A DNA stretch of 64,000 nucleotides from Kineococcus aurantiacus. Lineage in GTDB: Bacteria > Actinomycetota > Actinomycetes > Actinomycetales > Kineococcaceae. A program made the position numbers and the translations under genes. Location: contig NZ_JACCBB010000001.1 of NCBI RefSeq assembly GCF_013409345.1, forward strand, positions 3,410,001-3,474,000, written 5' to 3'. Positions 1 to 8,432 of the stretch are shown in pieces (within the stretch, counting starts at the first letter, position 1; each line of letters starts with the position of its first letter). The notes under the pieces are model-generated. The model had not been told where the DNA came from, made no database searches, and worked only from the letters and a program-made list of their open reading frames with translations.

Positions 1-1
1 G

Positions 2-181
2 TGCGAGGGCGCCGACGGGGTGACGATCTCGGTGAGCGACCGCGACCCCAACGGCCCGCGCTTCCGCACCGTCGGTCCCGACGGCGTCCCCGGCACGAAC
101 CTCGTCGCGGTCCTCAGCGACGAGTGGGGGGTCCGCACCCGGCCCGGCGGCAAGACCGTCTGGAGCAGGCTCGTGGTCTGA
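2..181 (+). CDS. C-terminal part of an anti-sigma-type (RsbW-like) ATP-binding protein
   Basis: Only the last 59 residues are in the window; the gene begins upstream. They read through a GxGL-less HATPase tail: a TISVSDRDP segment, then GTNLVAVLSDEWGVR and GGKTVWSRLVV. This is the usual ending of HATPase_c_2 anti-sigma kinases of actinobacteria, which bind a sigma factor or phosphorylate a STAS antagonist. The ATP-binding N and G1 boxes lie outside, so activity cannot be judged. The stop codon runs straight into an 11-bp tandem repeat. A SigB-like sigma factor, two STAS proteins and a SpoIIE phosphatase later in the window could belong to the same type of switch; a direct link is inference. 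Confidence 0.7.
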   Translation, partial: CEGADGVTISVSDRDPNGPRFRTVGPDGVPGTNLVAVLSDEWGVRTRPGGKTVWSRLVV

Positions 182-225
182 CGCGGTCCCGGCGCGGTCC
201 TGGCGCGGTCTCGGCGCGGTTCCGG
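182..225. repeat. 11-bp tandem repeat, four copies
   Basis: Four consecutive units of the form CGCGGTCNNGG follow directly after the upstream stop codon. Only the bases at positions 7-9 of the unit vary. The rest of the gap up to position 310 holds a TAGCGT box (250-255) that could be a -10 element for the next gene, and an SD. Confidence 0.85.
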
Positions 226-249
226 CGTGCCGACCCCCGCCGGCCCGGT

Positions 250-255
250 TAGCGT
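250..255 (+). promoter_or_regulatory. Possible -10 box (TAGCGT)
   Basis: TAGCGT fits the actinobacterial TAnnnT -10 pattern and lies about 55 nt before the GTG at 311, which has its own SD. No good -35 is visible 17 nt upstream. Confidence 0.3.
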
Positions 256-310
256 GCGCACGTCAGCCCGTGGAAATCGCCGCGGGCGCGCCGTCGTGCT
301 CGGAGGTCCC

Positions 311-1282
311 GTGCCCACCGCCGTCCCCCCAGCGGTCGACGGCGCGCTCGCCCTGGCCCGGTACCTGACCCGCGAGGTCCCCCTCCCCGGCTCCGGCGGC
401 ACCCGGCGCCGCTGGCAGGTGCTGGCCACCCTCGCCGAGCGCGACCTCACCACCGCCCGCGTCGTCGAGGCCCACCTGGACGCCGTGGCGATCCTCGCCG
501 AGGCCGGTCGCGCGGTGCCCGAGGGGTCGACGTGGGGCGTGTTCGCCGCCGAGGACCCCGGCACCCGCCTCGACCTCACCGCCGGCCGCCTCACCGGCCG
601 CAAACCCTGGTGCTCCCTGGCCGGCCGCCTGTCCCACGCCCTCGTCACCGCCCGCACCCCGCAGGGCCGCCGGCTCGTCGCCGTCGACCTGCGCCGGCCC
701 GGCGTGACGGTCGTGGACGGCGCCTGGCACAGCCGCGGGCTCGTCGACGTGCCCAGCGGCCCTGTCGACTTCGACGACGTGCCCGCCGACCCCGTCGGCG
801 AGCCCGGCTGGTACCTGCGGCGGCCCGGTTTCGCCCACGGCGGCATCGGCGTGGCCGCCTGCTGGTTCGGCGGCGCCGCCGGCGTCGCCCGCCCCCTGCT
901 CGACAGCCCCCGCGACGACCTGCTCACCGAGCGGTCCCGCGGCGCAGTGGACCTGCACCTGCGGACGGCGCGGCTGGCCCTGGACGCCGCGGCCGCCGAC
1001 GTCGACGCCGGCCGCGCCGCCGGGCCCGCCGGGGAGCTCCTCGCCGCCCGCACCCGCTCGATCGTCGCCGCGGCCGCCGAGGCGGTCCTGACCGAGGTGG
1101 GTCACGCCCTCGGCCCGGCCCCCCTGACCTTCGACGCCGCGCACGCGGCCCGGGTCGCCGACCTCACCGTCTACCTGCGCCAGCACCACGCCGACCGCGA
1201 CGTGGCCGCCGTCGGGCAGCTGCTGCGCGACGCCGCCCCCGACGGTGGTGCCGACCGCGAGGAGGGCCGGTGGCCGTGGTGA
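311..1282 (+). CDS. Acyl-CoA dehydrogenase-like protein
   Basis: A 323-residue protein with features of the acyl-CoA dehydrogenase superfamily: an N-terminal helical part, a middle segment with GVFAAEDP and LTGRKPWCSLAGR (like the flavin-contacting beta domain), and a C-terminal helical part with a QHHADRDVAAVGQLL tail. It is shorter than the usual 380 residues, and I cannot point to a clear catalytic Glu, so the substrate is unknown. The GTG at 311 is chosen because GGAGG lies 5 nt upstream; an earlier ATG at 227 has no SD. It overlaps the start of the PIG-L/methyltransferase gene. These two and a GT2 form a three-gene translationally coupled set, possibly modifying a sugar- or lipid-linked metabolite. 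Confidence 0.7.
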   Translation: MPTAVPPAVDGALALARYLTREVPLPGSGGTRRRWQVLATLAERDLTTARVVEAHLDAVAILAEAGRAVPEGSTWGVFAAEDPGTRLDLTAGRLTGRKPWCSLAGRLSHALVTARTPQGRRLVAVDLRRPGVTVVDGAWHSRGLVDVPSGPVDFDDVPADPVGEPGWYLRRPGFAHGGIGVAACWFGGAAGVARPLLDSPRDDLLTERSRGAVDLHLRTARLALDAAAADVDAGRAAGPAGELLAARTRSIVAAAAEAVLTEVGHALGPAPLTFDAAHAARVADLTVYLRQHHADRDVAAVGQLLRDAAPDGGADREEGRWPW

Positions 1283-2676
1283 GCGACGTCGAGTTCACGC
1301 ACGACGGGGCCGGGACCGCCGAGGCGGAGTGGGCCGGCTGGCCCGGCCTGCGCGACGTCCCCGCCCTGGACTGGACCGGCGTCGAGCACGTCCTCGTCGT
1401 CGCCGCCCACCCCGACGACGAGACCCTCGGCGCCGGCGGGCTCATCGCCACGGCCGCCGGGCGCGGCCTGCCCGTCGACGTGGTCGTCGCCACCGACGGC
1501 GAGGCCTCCCACCCGGACTCCCCGACGACCACCCCCGCCGCGCTCGCCACCCGCCGCGGGACCGAGGTCGCGCGGGCCGTCGCGCGGCTGGCCCCCCGCG
1601 CGCACGTCCACCGGCTGCGGGTCCCCGACGGTGGCGTCACCGCCGGGGCGGCCACCCTGGCCGCCCTCCTCACCCGGCTGACCGGCCCCGGGACCCTCCT
1701 CGTGGCGCCCTGGACCGGGGACGGCCACCCCGACCACGACGCGGCCGGGGCCGTGGCCGCGCGCGTCGCCGCCGAGCAGGGCGCCCGCTGCCTGCACTAC
1801 CCGGTGTGGGTGTGGCACTGGTCCCACCCCGGCGACGCCCGCGTCCCCTGGCACCGCGGAACGCGGCTCGACCTCGACGCCGCCGCGCGCCGCCGCAAGG
1901 ACGAGGCCATGGCCGAGCACGTCTCCCAGACGAGCCCCCTCTCACCGGCCCCCGGCGACGAGGTCCTGCTGACCGCCGGGGTCCTGCGCCACTTCGAGCG
2001 CGACCACGAGTTCCTCCTCCTCGCCGACGGGGCCACCGACGGGGCCACCGACGGGGCCACGGGCCCGTCGAGCCTGGGCGCGGAGTTCTTCGAGACGTTC
2101 TACGCCGAGAACGGCGACGACCCCTGGGGTTTCGAGGACCGCTGGTACGAGCAGCGCAAACGGGCCCTCACCCTCGCCGCGCTGCCCCGGCCGCGGTTCC
2201 GCTCCGCCCTGGAGATCGGCTGCAGCGCAGGCGTCTTCACCGCCGAACTCGCCCCCCGCTGCGACGACCTGCTGGCCGTCGACATCTCCGCCTCCGCCCT
2301 GGCGCGCGCCCGCGCCCGCGTCGGCGGGCTCGGCAACGTGCGGACCGCCGTCGCTCGCGTCCCGCAGGAGTTCCCCGACGGGCGGTTCGACCTCGTCGTC
2401 CTCGCCGAGGTCGCCTACTACTGCGACCGGCCCGACCTCGACGTCCTCGTCGAGCGGCTGCGCTCCCACCTCAGCGCCGACGGGGTGCTCGTGGCCTGCC
2501 ACTGGCGCCACCTCGTCGAGGAGTACCCCCTCACCGGTGACGAGGTGCACCGGACCCTGCGCGCGGCGAGCGGCCTGGAGGTCCTGGCCCACCACGAGGA
2601 GGAGGACTTCCTGCTCGACGTCCTCGTGCCCGCCCCCGCCGTCTCCGTCGCCCGGGCCGGTGGGCTCCTCCCGTGA
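1276..2676 (+). CDS. PIG-L deacetylase fused to SAM-dependent methyltransferase
   Basis: A two-domain protein of about 466 residues. Residues ~35-240 are a PIG-L/LmbE metal-dependent N-deacetylase, with the AHPDDE zinc motif around residue 45 and a second DGHPDHDAAG motif. Residues ~285-460 are a class I methyltransferase of the NodS-like type, with a SAM-binding LEIGCSAGVF near residue 313 and an acidic LAVDIS strand end. A linker holds a 12-bp DNA repeat encoding GATD three times. PIG-L enzymes remove acetyl groups from N-acetylglucosaminyl-type substrates, so the pair may deacetylate and then methylate the same sugar; that is inference. GTG starts at 1270, 1276 and 1279 are all possible; 1276 gives the best SD spacing (GGAGGG at 1261). 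Confidence 0.85.
   Translation: MVSDVEFTHDGAGTAEAEWAGWPGLRDVPALDWTGVEHVLVVAAHPDDETLGAGGLIATAAGRGLPVDVVVATDGEASHPDSPTTTPAALATRRGTEVARAVARLAPRAHVHRLRVPDGGVTAGAATLAALLTRLTGPGTLLVAPWTGDGHPDHDAAGAVAARVAAEQGARCLHYPVWVWHWSHPGDARVPWHRGTRLDLDAAARRRKDEAMAEHVSQTSPLSPAPGDEVLLTAGVLRHFERDHEFLLLADGATDGATDGATGPSSLGAEFFETFYAENGDDPWGFEDRWYEQRKRALTLAALPRPRFRSALEIGCSAGVFTAELAPRCDDLLAVDISASALARARARVGGLGNVRTAVARVPQEFPDGRFDLVVLAEVAYYCDRPDLDVLVERLRSHLSADGVLVACHWRHLVEEYPLTGDEVHRTLRAASGLEVLAHHEEEDFLLDVLVPAPAVSVARAGGLLP
2029..2061 (+). repeat. 12-bp in-frame tandem repeat (GATD)
   Basis: GGGGCCACCGAC is present nearly three times in a row inside the linker between the deacetylase and methyltransferase domains. It is in frame, so length changes would not break the protein. 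Confidence 0.8.
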
Positions 2677-3392
2677 GCCCGCGCGGCGAGGTGGAGGACG
2701 GGGTGGAGGACGGGGTGGAGGACGGGGTGGAACGGGTCGTGGTCGTCGTGCCCGCCCGCGACGAGGAGAGCACCGTCGCCCGCTGCGTCGCGTCCCTGCG
2801 CGCGGCCGCCGCGCGCTGCCCCGTCCCGGTCGACGTGGTCGTCGTCGCCGACCGCTGCACCGACGGCACCGCCGACGTGGCCCGGGCCGCGGGGGCGCAC
2901 GTCCTGGTCCGCGACGCCGGCAGCGTGGGCCTCGCCCGCGGCCTCGGGGTCCGGGCGGCGCTGGGGGGCGTGCCCGCCGACCGACTGGCCCGCTGGTGGG
3001 TCGCGAGCACCGACGCCGACTCCGCCGTCCCCGCGGGCTGGCTGCGCCACCACGTGCTCACCGCGGCGTCCGGGGTGGACCTGCTGCTCGGCACCGTCCG
3101 CCTCGACGCGCCACCGACCCGGCACGCGACGTGGCGGCGGGAGTACGCCGCCGGGCAGTGGGCCGGCGGGCACCGGCACGTCCACGGGGCGAACCTGGGG
3201 GTCCGGGCCTCGACCTACCTGGCCGCCGGCGGGTTCCCCCCGCTGCCCGCGCACGAGGACCGGGTGCTCGCCGCCCGCGTCCGGGACCTGCCCGGCGCGC
3301 GGGTCCTGGCCTCGACGCGGTTCCCCGTCCTCACCAGCGCGCGGCTGACCGGCCGCGCGCCGCGGGGTGTGGCGCACGACCTGAGCGCCTGA
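2673..3392 (+). CDS. Family 2 glycosyltransferase
   Basis: A 239-residue GT-A fold transferase. VVVVVPARDEE opens the nucleotide-binding fold at about residue 24, VVVVADRCTDGT follows, and the DAD metal/nucleotide motif is at residues 114-116 (STDADSAVP). It moves a sugar from a nucleotide donor to an unknown acceptor, probably on the cytoplasmic face. The GTG start overlaps the preceding stop by 4 nt, and the two genes upstream complete the unit. The first codons contain three 12-bp repeats encoding VEDG, giving an acidic N-terminal tail not typical of the family. No transmembrane helix is seen. Confidence 0.85.
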   Translation: MSPRGEVEDGVEDGVEDGVERVVVVVPARDEESTVARCVASLRAAAARCPVPVDVVVVADRCTDGTADVARAAGAHVLVRDAGSVGLARGLGVRAALGGVPADRLARWWVASTDADSAVPAGWLRHHVLTAASGVDLLLGTVRLDAPPTRHATWRREYAAGQWAGGHRHVHGANLGVRASTYLAAGGFPPLPAHEDRVLAARVRDLPGARVLASTRFPVLTSARLTGRAPRGVAHDLSA

Positions 3393-3501
3393 GGATCAGC
3401 GGAACCGGCCCGGTTCGCGCGCGGGTGGACGGGGTAGCGGCTGGACGGACCGCTGACCGTGGTCGCCGGGAGGAAGTGGTCGCGGGAGGACGGGAGGGAT
3501 C

Positions 3502-4257
3502 GTGCCGGAGTGGTTGCAGGCCGGGGGCTGGGGGCTCCTGGGCGGGGCGGCACTGGTGGTGGGCGCGGCCGTCGCCTGGTTCGTGCCCGTGCCGGCGAAG
3601 GTGGTCGCCACCGTCATGGCCTTCGGGTCCGGCGTCCTGATCTCCGCCCTCGCCTTCGACCTGGCGCAGGAGGCGGCCGACACCGGGGGACTGGTGCCCA
3701 CCGTGGGCGCCTTCCTGGCCGGGGCGGTGGTGTACCTGGCCGCCAACCTCGTGCTGGCCCGGCGCGGGGCCCGGTACCGCAAGCGGTCCGGTGACCAGCA
3801 GCCGTCGGAGGCCGAGCAGGGCGGCAGCGGGGCGGCGATCGCGATCGGCGCCCTGCTCGACGGCGTCCCCGAGTCGGTCGTCCTGGGGGTCGGGCTGCTG
3901 GGCGGCCGCGGGGTCAGCACCGCCGTCGTCGCCGCGGTCGTCATCTCCAACGTCCCCGAGGGGCTGTCCAGCGTCGCGGGCATGAAGCGGGCCGGCCGCA
4001 GCGCCGGGTACGTGTTCGGCGTGTGGGGCGCCATCGCGGTCCTCAGCGCCGCGGCCGCCGCCGTGGGCTACCTGGCGCTGGGCTCGGCCTCCCCGCAGGT
4101 CGTCGCGGCGATCACCGCGCTGGCCGCCGGGGCGATCCTCACGATGATCGCGGACACCATGATCCCGGAGGCCTTCGAGCGCACCCAGCTCTACACCGGG
4201 CTGGTGACGACGCTGGGGTTCCTCGTCGCCTTCACCGTGAGCCGCCTCGGGGGGTGA
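3502..4257 (+). CDS. ZIP-family metal transporter-like membrane protein
   Basis: A 251-residue protein with about seven to eight hydrophobic segments and a short polar loop (residues ~85-110), as in ZIP transporters. The two signature helices are recognisable, GALLDGVPESVV and VISNVPEGLSS, but the histidines that usually precede the xPE motif (HNxPE) are replaced by Asp and Ser. Transport of zinc or another divalent ion is the family role; specificity is uncertain because of this change. GTG is preceded by GGAGGG. It stands alone, convergent with the chemoreceptor gene across a perfect palindrome. Confidence 0.8.
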   Translation: MPEWLQAGGWGLLGGAALVVGAAVAWFVPVPAKVVATVMAFGSGVLISALAFDLAQEAADTGGLVPTVGAFLAGAVVYLAANLVLARRGARYRKRSGDQQPSEAEQGGSGAAIAIGALLDGVPESVVLGVGLLGGRGVSTAVVAAVVISNVPEGLSSVAGMKRAGRSAGYVFGVWGAIAVLSAAAAAVGYLALGSASPQVVAAITALAAGAILTMIADTMIPEAFERTQLYTGLVTTLGFLVAFTVSRLGG

Positions 4258-4260
4258 GCG

Positions 4261-4290
4261 CCCCGGCGGGGGCCGCGGCCCCCGCCGGGG
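4261..4290. terminator. 30-bp perfect palindrome between convergent genes
   Basis: The sequence from 4261 to 4290 equals its own reverse complement (CCCCGGCGGGGG at the left end). RNA from either strand can fold to a 13-bp all-GC stem with a 4-nt loop. It sits 3 nt after the ZIP-like stop and 10 nt beyond the chemoreceptor stop, so it fits a bidirectional terminator. There is no T-tract, as is common in high-GC actinobacteria. Confidence 0.65.
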
Positions 4291-4300
4291 CCGCGGGGCC

Positions 4301-5905
4301 TCAGCGGGCCAGGGTGAAGGAGGCGACCAGCTCGTTCAGCTGCACCGCCGCCCGCGACACCTCACCGGCGGTGGCGGCCGTGCGGGAGGCCCCCGACGTG
4401 GTCCGGTCGGTCGCCGCGGCGATGCCGGAGATGTTCGCGGCGATCTCCTGCGAACCGGTGGAGACCTCGGTGACGTTGCGGACCATCTCGGCCGTGGTGG
4501 CCGACTGCTCCTCCACCGCCGCGGCGATGGTGGCCTGCAACCCGTCGATGCGGGCGATGACCTCGGCGATCTGCCCGATGACCACGGTGGCGGCCTCGGC
4601 GTCGGCCTGGGTGGCGGCCACCCGCCCCACGATCTCCTCCGTGGCCCGGGCGGTCTGCTGAGCCAGCTCCTTGACCTCCCCGGCCACGACGGCGAAGCCC
4701 TTGCCCATCTCCCCGGCCCGGGCCGCTTCGATGGTGGCGTTCAAGGCCAGCAGGTTGGTCTGCTCGGCGATGGAGGTGATGAGCTTGACCACGTCGCCGA
4801 TCTCGCGGGAGGAGGCGCCCAGGCGCTGGATGGTGGCGCTGGCCTGGTCGGCGGAGGCGACGGCGGTGCTGGCGGTGGAGGAGGCCTCGGCGGTGGCGGT
4901 GGCGATCTCGCGGATCGCCGAGCTCATCTCATCGCCGGCGGCGGCGACGGTGCCGATGTTGGCGCTGATCTCCTCGGTGGCCGCGGAGACGACCTGGGCC
5001 TGGGAGGCGGACTCGTCGGCCCCGGTGGACAGCTCGGCGGCCACGGCGCTCAGCCCCTCGCTGGAGGCGGCCAGCGTGGTGGCCTCGGAGGCGATGCGGT
5101 GCACCGTGCCGCCCAGGGAGTCCACCGCCTGCTGCAGGGCCCGGGCCATCCCGGCGACCTCGTCGCGGCCGTGCGCGGGGACGGCGGTGGCCAGGTCGCC
5201 CTGCGCCAGCAGCACCAGGCGGTCGCGCACCGCGGTCACCGGCCCGGTCACCGAGCGCGTCACCAGCACCGCCAGCAGCACCGAGACGAGGGAACCCGCG
5301 ACACCCAGCGTCCACATGAGGACCGCGCCGCGGCGCTGCGCGGCCTCCGCGTCGGTCCGGGCCAGCGCGAAGGCGCGCTCGGCGTCGCCCGAGACCTCGT
5401 CCAGCAGCTCGCCCATGGCCGTGTACAGCTCGATCTCCCGGCCCATGACCAGCTCGGTGGCGGCCGCGGCGTCGCCACCGCGGTACCCGGCCGCGATCTG
5501 CGCGTCGGTGGCGGCGAACTGCTCGTACAGGGCACCGAGCTGTGCGATGTCGTCGTCGGTCTCGGCGGCGGTGCTGCGGTCGGCCAGGACCCGCAGGGCC
5601 TGCTCGAACCGGCCGGCGGAGTCCAGGTAGGCCCCGCGCGAGCCGGTGCCGTCGTCGAGCGCCCCGGGAGCGCGGACGGCGTCGAAGGCGTAGGCGGTCT
5701 GCCAGCCGTTGAGGTCGGCCGCGGCGTACTTGGCGGTCAGCGCGGCGGCGGAGAACCGCTGCTGCGCCTGCAGACGATCGGTCGCGGCGCCCTGGGAGGC
5801 GCCGGCGGACAGACCGGCGGCCAGCACCGCCAGCAGCAGCACGACGACCACGGAGAACGCCGCGGCCAGGCGCGGACCCAGGCGCCACCGGCGCAGAGCA
5901 GACAT
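4301..5905 (-). CDS. Methyl-accepting chemotaxis protein
   Basis: A 534-residue chemoreceptor. A transmembrane helix (about residues 10-35) is followed by a periplasm-type four-helix sensory region, a second transmembrane helix near residue 200 ([20 protein letters not shown]), a HAMP domain and the MCP signalling domain. The hairpin tip shows [20 protein letters not shown] and [15 protein letters not shown]. It would bind CheW/CheA and control flagellar motion. The ATG at 5905 ([10 protein letters not shown]) is preferred by the position of the first helix, although no good SD precedes it; an upstream GTG at 5944 is possible. It is monocistronic and divergent from a diguanylate cyclase. Confidence 0.93.
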   Translation of the reverse strand: MSALRRWRLGPRLAAAFSVVVVLLLAVLAAGLSAGASQGAATDRLQAQQRFSAAALTAKYAAADLNGWQTAYAFDAVRAPGALDDGTGSRGAYLDSAGRFEQALRVLADRSTAAETDDDIAQLGALYEQFAATDAQIAAGYRGGDAAAATELVMGREIELYTAMGELLDEVSGDAERAFALARTDAEAAQRRGAVLMWTLGVAGSLVSVLLAVLVTRSVTGPVTAVRDRLVLLAQGDLATAVPAHGRDEVAGMARALQQAVDSLGGTVHRIASEATTLAASSEGLSAVAAELSTGADESASQAQVVSAATEEISANIGTVAAAGDEMSSAIREIATATAEASSTASTAVASADQASATIQRLGASSREIGDVVKLITSIAEQTNLLALNATIEAARAGEMGKGFAVVAGEVKELAQQTARATEEIVGRVAATQADAEAATVVIGQIAEVIARIDGLQATIAAAVEEQSATTAEMVRNVTEVSTGSQEIAANISGIAAATDRTTSGASRTAATAGEVSRAAVQLNELVASFTLAR

Positions 5906-5955
5906 GGGGGAGTCATCGGCGGCGACGGTGCCGGGCTCAACCACTCGGCCCGACC

Positions 5956-6003
5956 CGGTCCCGCGACCCCGCCGTCACCTCAAGGCGGCCGGTGGCGGGA
6001 CCG
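5956..6003. promoter_or_regulatory. Inverted repeat in the divergent intergenic region
   Basis: CGGTCCCGC (5956-5964) pairs with GCGGGACCG (5995-6003), with a smaller nested pair (CGCC/GGCG) between. It lies between the divergent chemoreceptor and cyclase genes, so it could be an operator or a leader hairpin. No convincing -35/-10 pair is seen here. Confidence 0.35.
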
Positions 6004-6066
6004 ATGCACCGGGGAGGTCGTCCGCGGTCGTCGCGTCGACCCGGCCGACGGGAGGTGCACGGGACC

Positions 6067-8406
6067 GTGGAGGTCGTCGAGCCACCCCCCGCGACGCCGC
6101 CGGGCACCGCTGGTGCGCGCTCGCGCCCCGCGCTGCGGACGGCGGCGCTGGTGCTGGCCTACGCCGCCGCGATGCTGCTGGGCCGCGCGTCCCAGCTGCC
6201 GGGCATGCCGTTGGCGGTCGTCTGGCCCGCGGCCGGGGTGGGTTTCCTCTGGCTGGCCCGCTCCTGGCGCTCCGGCGGCCCCCGGGCGGTGCGGCGCGAC
6301 GCCGCGCTCGTGGCGGGCACCGGGGTCGCGGTGCAGCTGCTCAGCGGGCAGCCCCCGCTGCCGGCCCTCGTCTTCGCCGTGGCCGGCCTGCTGCAGGCGC
6401 TGGTGGCGTGCTGGGTGCACCGGCGGCTGCAGCCGGCCGGGTTGCGGCTGCGCCAGCCGCGGGACCTGTGGGCGCTGGTCGTGGCCGCCACCGCGGGTGC
6501 GGGCGCGGGCGCGGCCCTCGGCGCCAGCGCCGCGGTCGTGCTGCTGCACGCGCCGCCGGCCACCGCCCACCTGGCCTGGGTGGTGCGCCACGCCGCCAGC
6601 ACCGTCGTGCTGGCGCTGGTGTGGCTGCGCACGGGGGACCGGGAGGTGCCGACCCTGGCCCCGGTGGCCTCCCGGGTCGAGCACGTCGTGGTGCTCACGG
6701 CGTCCGTGGCGTTCTTCGTCCTGATGGGCCACCTGGACCACGAGCCGCTGGTGTTCCTGACGGTGCCGTGGGCGGTGTGGCTGGGTCTGCGCGCCGACCG
6801 CCGGGTCGCGGTGGTCGTCACGGTCGTCGACGCCACCGCGCTGGTCCTCCTGACCCGCGCCGGTGGTGGTCCCTTCCGCTCCGACGAGCCGCTGCTGCGG
6901 CTCGTCGACGTCCAGCTCCTCGTGCTGGTGCTGAGCGTGCTCACGCTGATGCTGGTGCTGCACCGGGAGGAGCGGCACCGCCTGGAACTGGGGCTGCGCC
7001 GCGCCCACCGGGCCGCGCAGGAGCAGGCGCGCCTGCTGGGGACCGTCTTCGACACCACCGGCGACGGGCTGTCCGTCTACGACGCCGACGGTCGCGCGAT
7101 CCTGCGCAACCGGGCCGCCCACCGGCTCTTCCCCGACCTGCCCGTGGGCCTGGAGCGCAGCCGCTGGGCTGAGCACTTCGAGCTGCTGCGCCCCGACGGC
7201 ACCCCCTGGCCCGCCGAGGACCTGCCGGTCGCGCGGGCGCTGCGCGGGCACGGCGTGCCCGGCACCGACGTGCTCGTGCGCACCCCCGCCGTCCCGGACG
7301 GCCGGCTGCTGCACGTGACCGCCCAGCCCCTGCCGGGCACGCCCGCCGGCGACGGCGAGGACGGGCGGGACGGCGGGGGGAGCGCCGGCGCGGTCGTGGG
7401 CGTGCGCGACGTCACCGCCGAACGGGCCGCGCAGGCGCGCCTGGTCGCCTCCGAGCGGCGCTTCCGCACCGCCTTTGACACCGCCCCCGTCGGGATGATG
7501 ATCGTCGGGCTGGGGGAGGCCGACGCCGCCCGGATCCTGCAGGTCAACAGCACGATGTGCGCCTTCACCGGGCTCAGCGCGGCCGAGCTGCTGGCCCGCG
7601 ACTTCCACGACCTGACCCACCCCGACGACCGGGCCGAGTGCATCGTCTCCTTCGCCCCGTTCCTGCTGGGCGAGGTCACCCGCGCGGAGGTGGAGAAGCG
7701 CTACGAGCGCGCCGACGGCACGACCCGCTGGGGGATGCTGTCGGCCACCGTCATGGCCACCAGCGAGGACGGCGAACCGCACCTGCTGTGCCTCATCGAG
7801 GACGTCACGGCCCGCAAGGCCGCCGAGGAGGCCCGGACGGCGGCGGAGGAGGCGCTGCGCCACCAGGCGCTGCACGACGCCCTGACCGGCCTGCCCAACC
7901 GCGTGCTCCTGCGCGACCGCCTCGCCCACGCCCTGGCCGCCGCGGAGCGGACCCGCTCGCGGGTGGGGGTCGTCTACGTCGACCTCGACGGCTTCAAGGC
8001 CGTCAACGACACCGCCGGGCACGGCGCCGGTGACGAGCTGCTGCGGGAGGTCGCCGCCCGGTTCAGCGCGTGCCTGCGCCCCGGCGACACCCTGGCCCGC
8101 CTGGGCGGGGACGAGTTCGCCGTCGTCTGCCCCGACGTGGGCACCGGGACGGGCACCGGGAGGGACGTCGGGGCGGTCGCCGCGCGCCTGCTGGCCGCCG
8201 TGCGCGAGCCGGTGCTGCTGGCGGCGGGCTCCTTCACCGTCGGGGCCAGCACCGGTACCGCCGTCGCGGACCCCGGCACCGACCCCGAGACGGTGCTGGG
8301 CCAGGCCGACGCCGCCATGTACCGGGCCAAGCGGGCCGGTGGGAACCGCACCCGCGCCCACGCGGGCGCCCCGGACGGGCAGCGGCCCGCCGTCGCGGCG
8401 CGCTGA
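6067..8406 (+). CDS. Diguanylate cyclase with MASE1-like, PAS and GGDEF domains
   Basis: A protein of about 779 residues. The first ~290 residues carry around eight hydrophobic helices of MASE1 type. Two PAS domains follow (starting FDTTGDGLSVYDADG and FRTAFDTAPVGMMIV), then a GGDEF domain with HDALTGLPNR, DLDGFKAVND and an intact GGDEF. An RPGD sequence lies exactly five residues before GGDEF, matching the RxxD inhibitory site. It should make c-di-GMP from two GTP and be product-inhibited. GTG at 6067 is chosen because GGAGG lies about 11 nt upstream; GTG 6055 and ATG 6004 are alternatives. Neighbouring chemoreceptor and a later GGDEF-EAL protein suggest motility/biofilm control. Confidence 0.92.
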   Translation: MEVVEPPPATPPGTAGARSRPALRTAALVLAYAAAMLLGRASQLPGMPLAVVWPAAGVGFLWLARSWRSGGPRAVRRDAALVAGTGVAVQLLSGQPPLPALVFAVAGLLQALVACWVHRRLQPAGLRLRQPRDLWALVVAATAGAGAGAALGASAAVVLLHAPPATAHLAWVVRHAASTVVLALVWLRTGDREVPTLAPVASRVEHVVVLTASVAFFVLMGHLDHEPLVFLTVPWAVWLGLRADRRVAVVVTVVDATALVLLTRAGGGPFRSDEPLLRLVDVQLLVLVLSVLTLMLVLHREERHRLELGLRRAHRAAQEQARLLGTVFDTTGDGLSVYDADGRAILRNRAAHRLFPDLPVGLERSRWAEHFELLRPDGTPWPAEDLPVARALRGHGVPGTDVLVRTPAVPDGRLLHVTAQPLPGTPAGDGEDGRDGGGSAGAVVGVRDVTAERAAQARLVASERRFRTAFDTAPVGMMIVGLGEADAARILQVNSTMCAFTGLSAAELLARDFHDLTHPDDRAECIVSFAPFLLGEVTRAEVEKRYERADGTTRWGMLSATVMATSEDGEPHLLCLIEDVTARKAAEEARTAAEEALRHQALHDALTGLPNRVLLRDRLAHALAAAERTRSRVGVVYVDLDGFKAVNDTAGHGAGDELLREVAARFSACLRPGDTLARLGGDEFAVVCPDVGTGTGTGRDVGAVAARLLAAVREPVLLAAGSFTVGASTGTAVADPGTDPETVLGQADAAMYRAKRAGGNRTRAHAGAPDGQRPAVAAR

Positions 8407-8432
8407 CCGCCACGAGGTCACCGGGTGCGCGC

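Noticed and set aside
4261-4290. Replication or partition site because of the perfect palindrome
   Set aside because: It is a single GC palindrome between convergent genes, best explained as a terminator. No DnaA boxes or par genes are seen.
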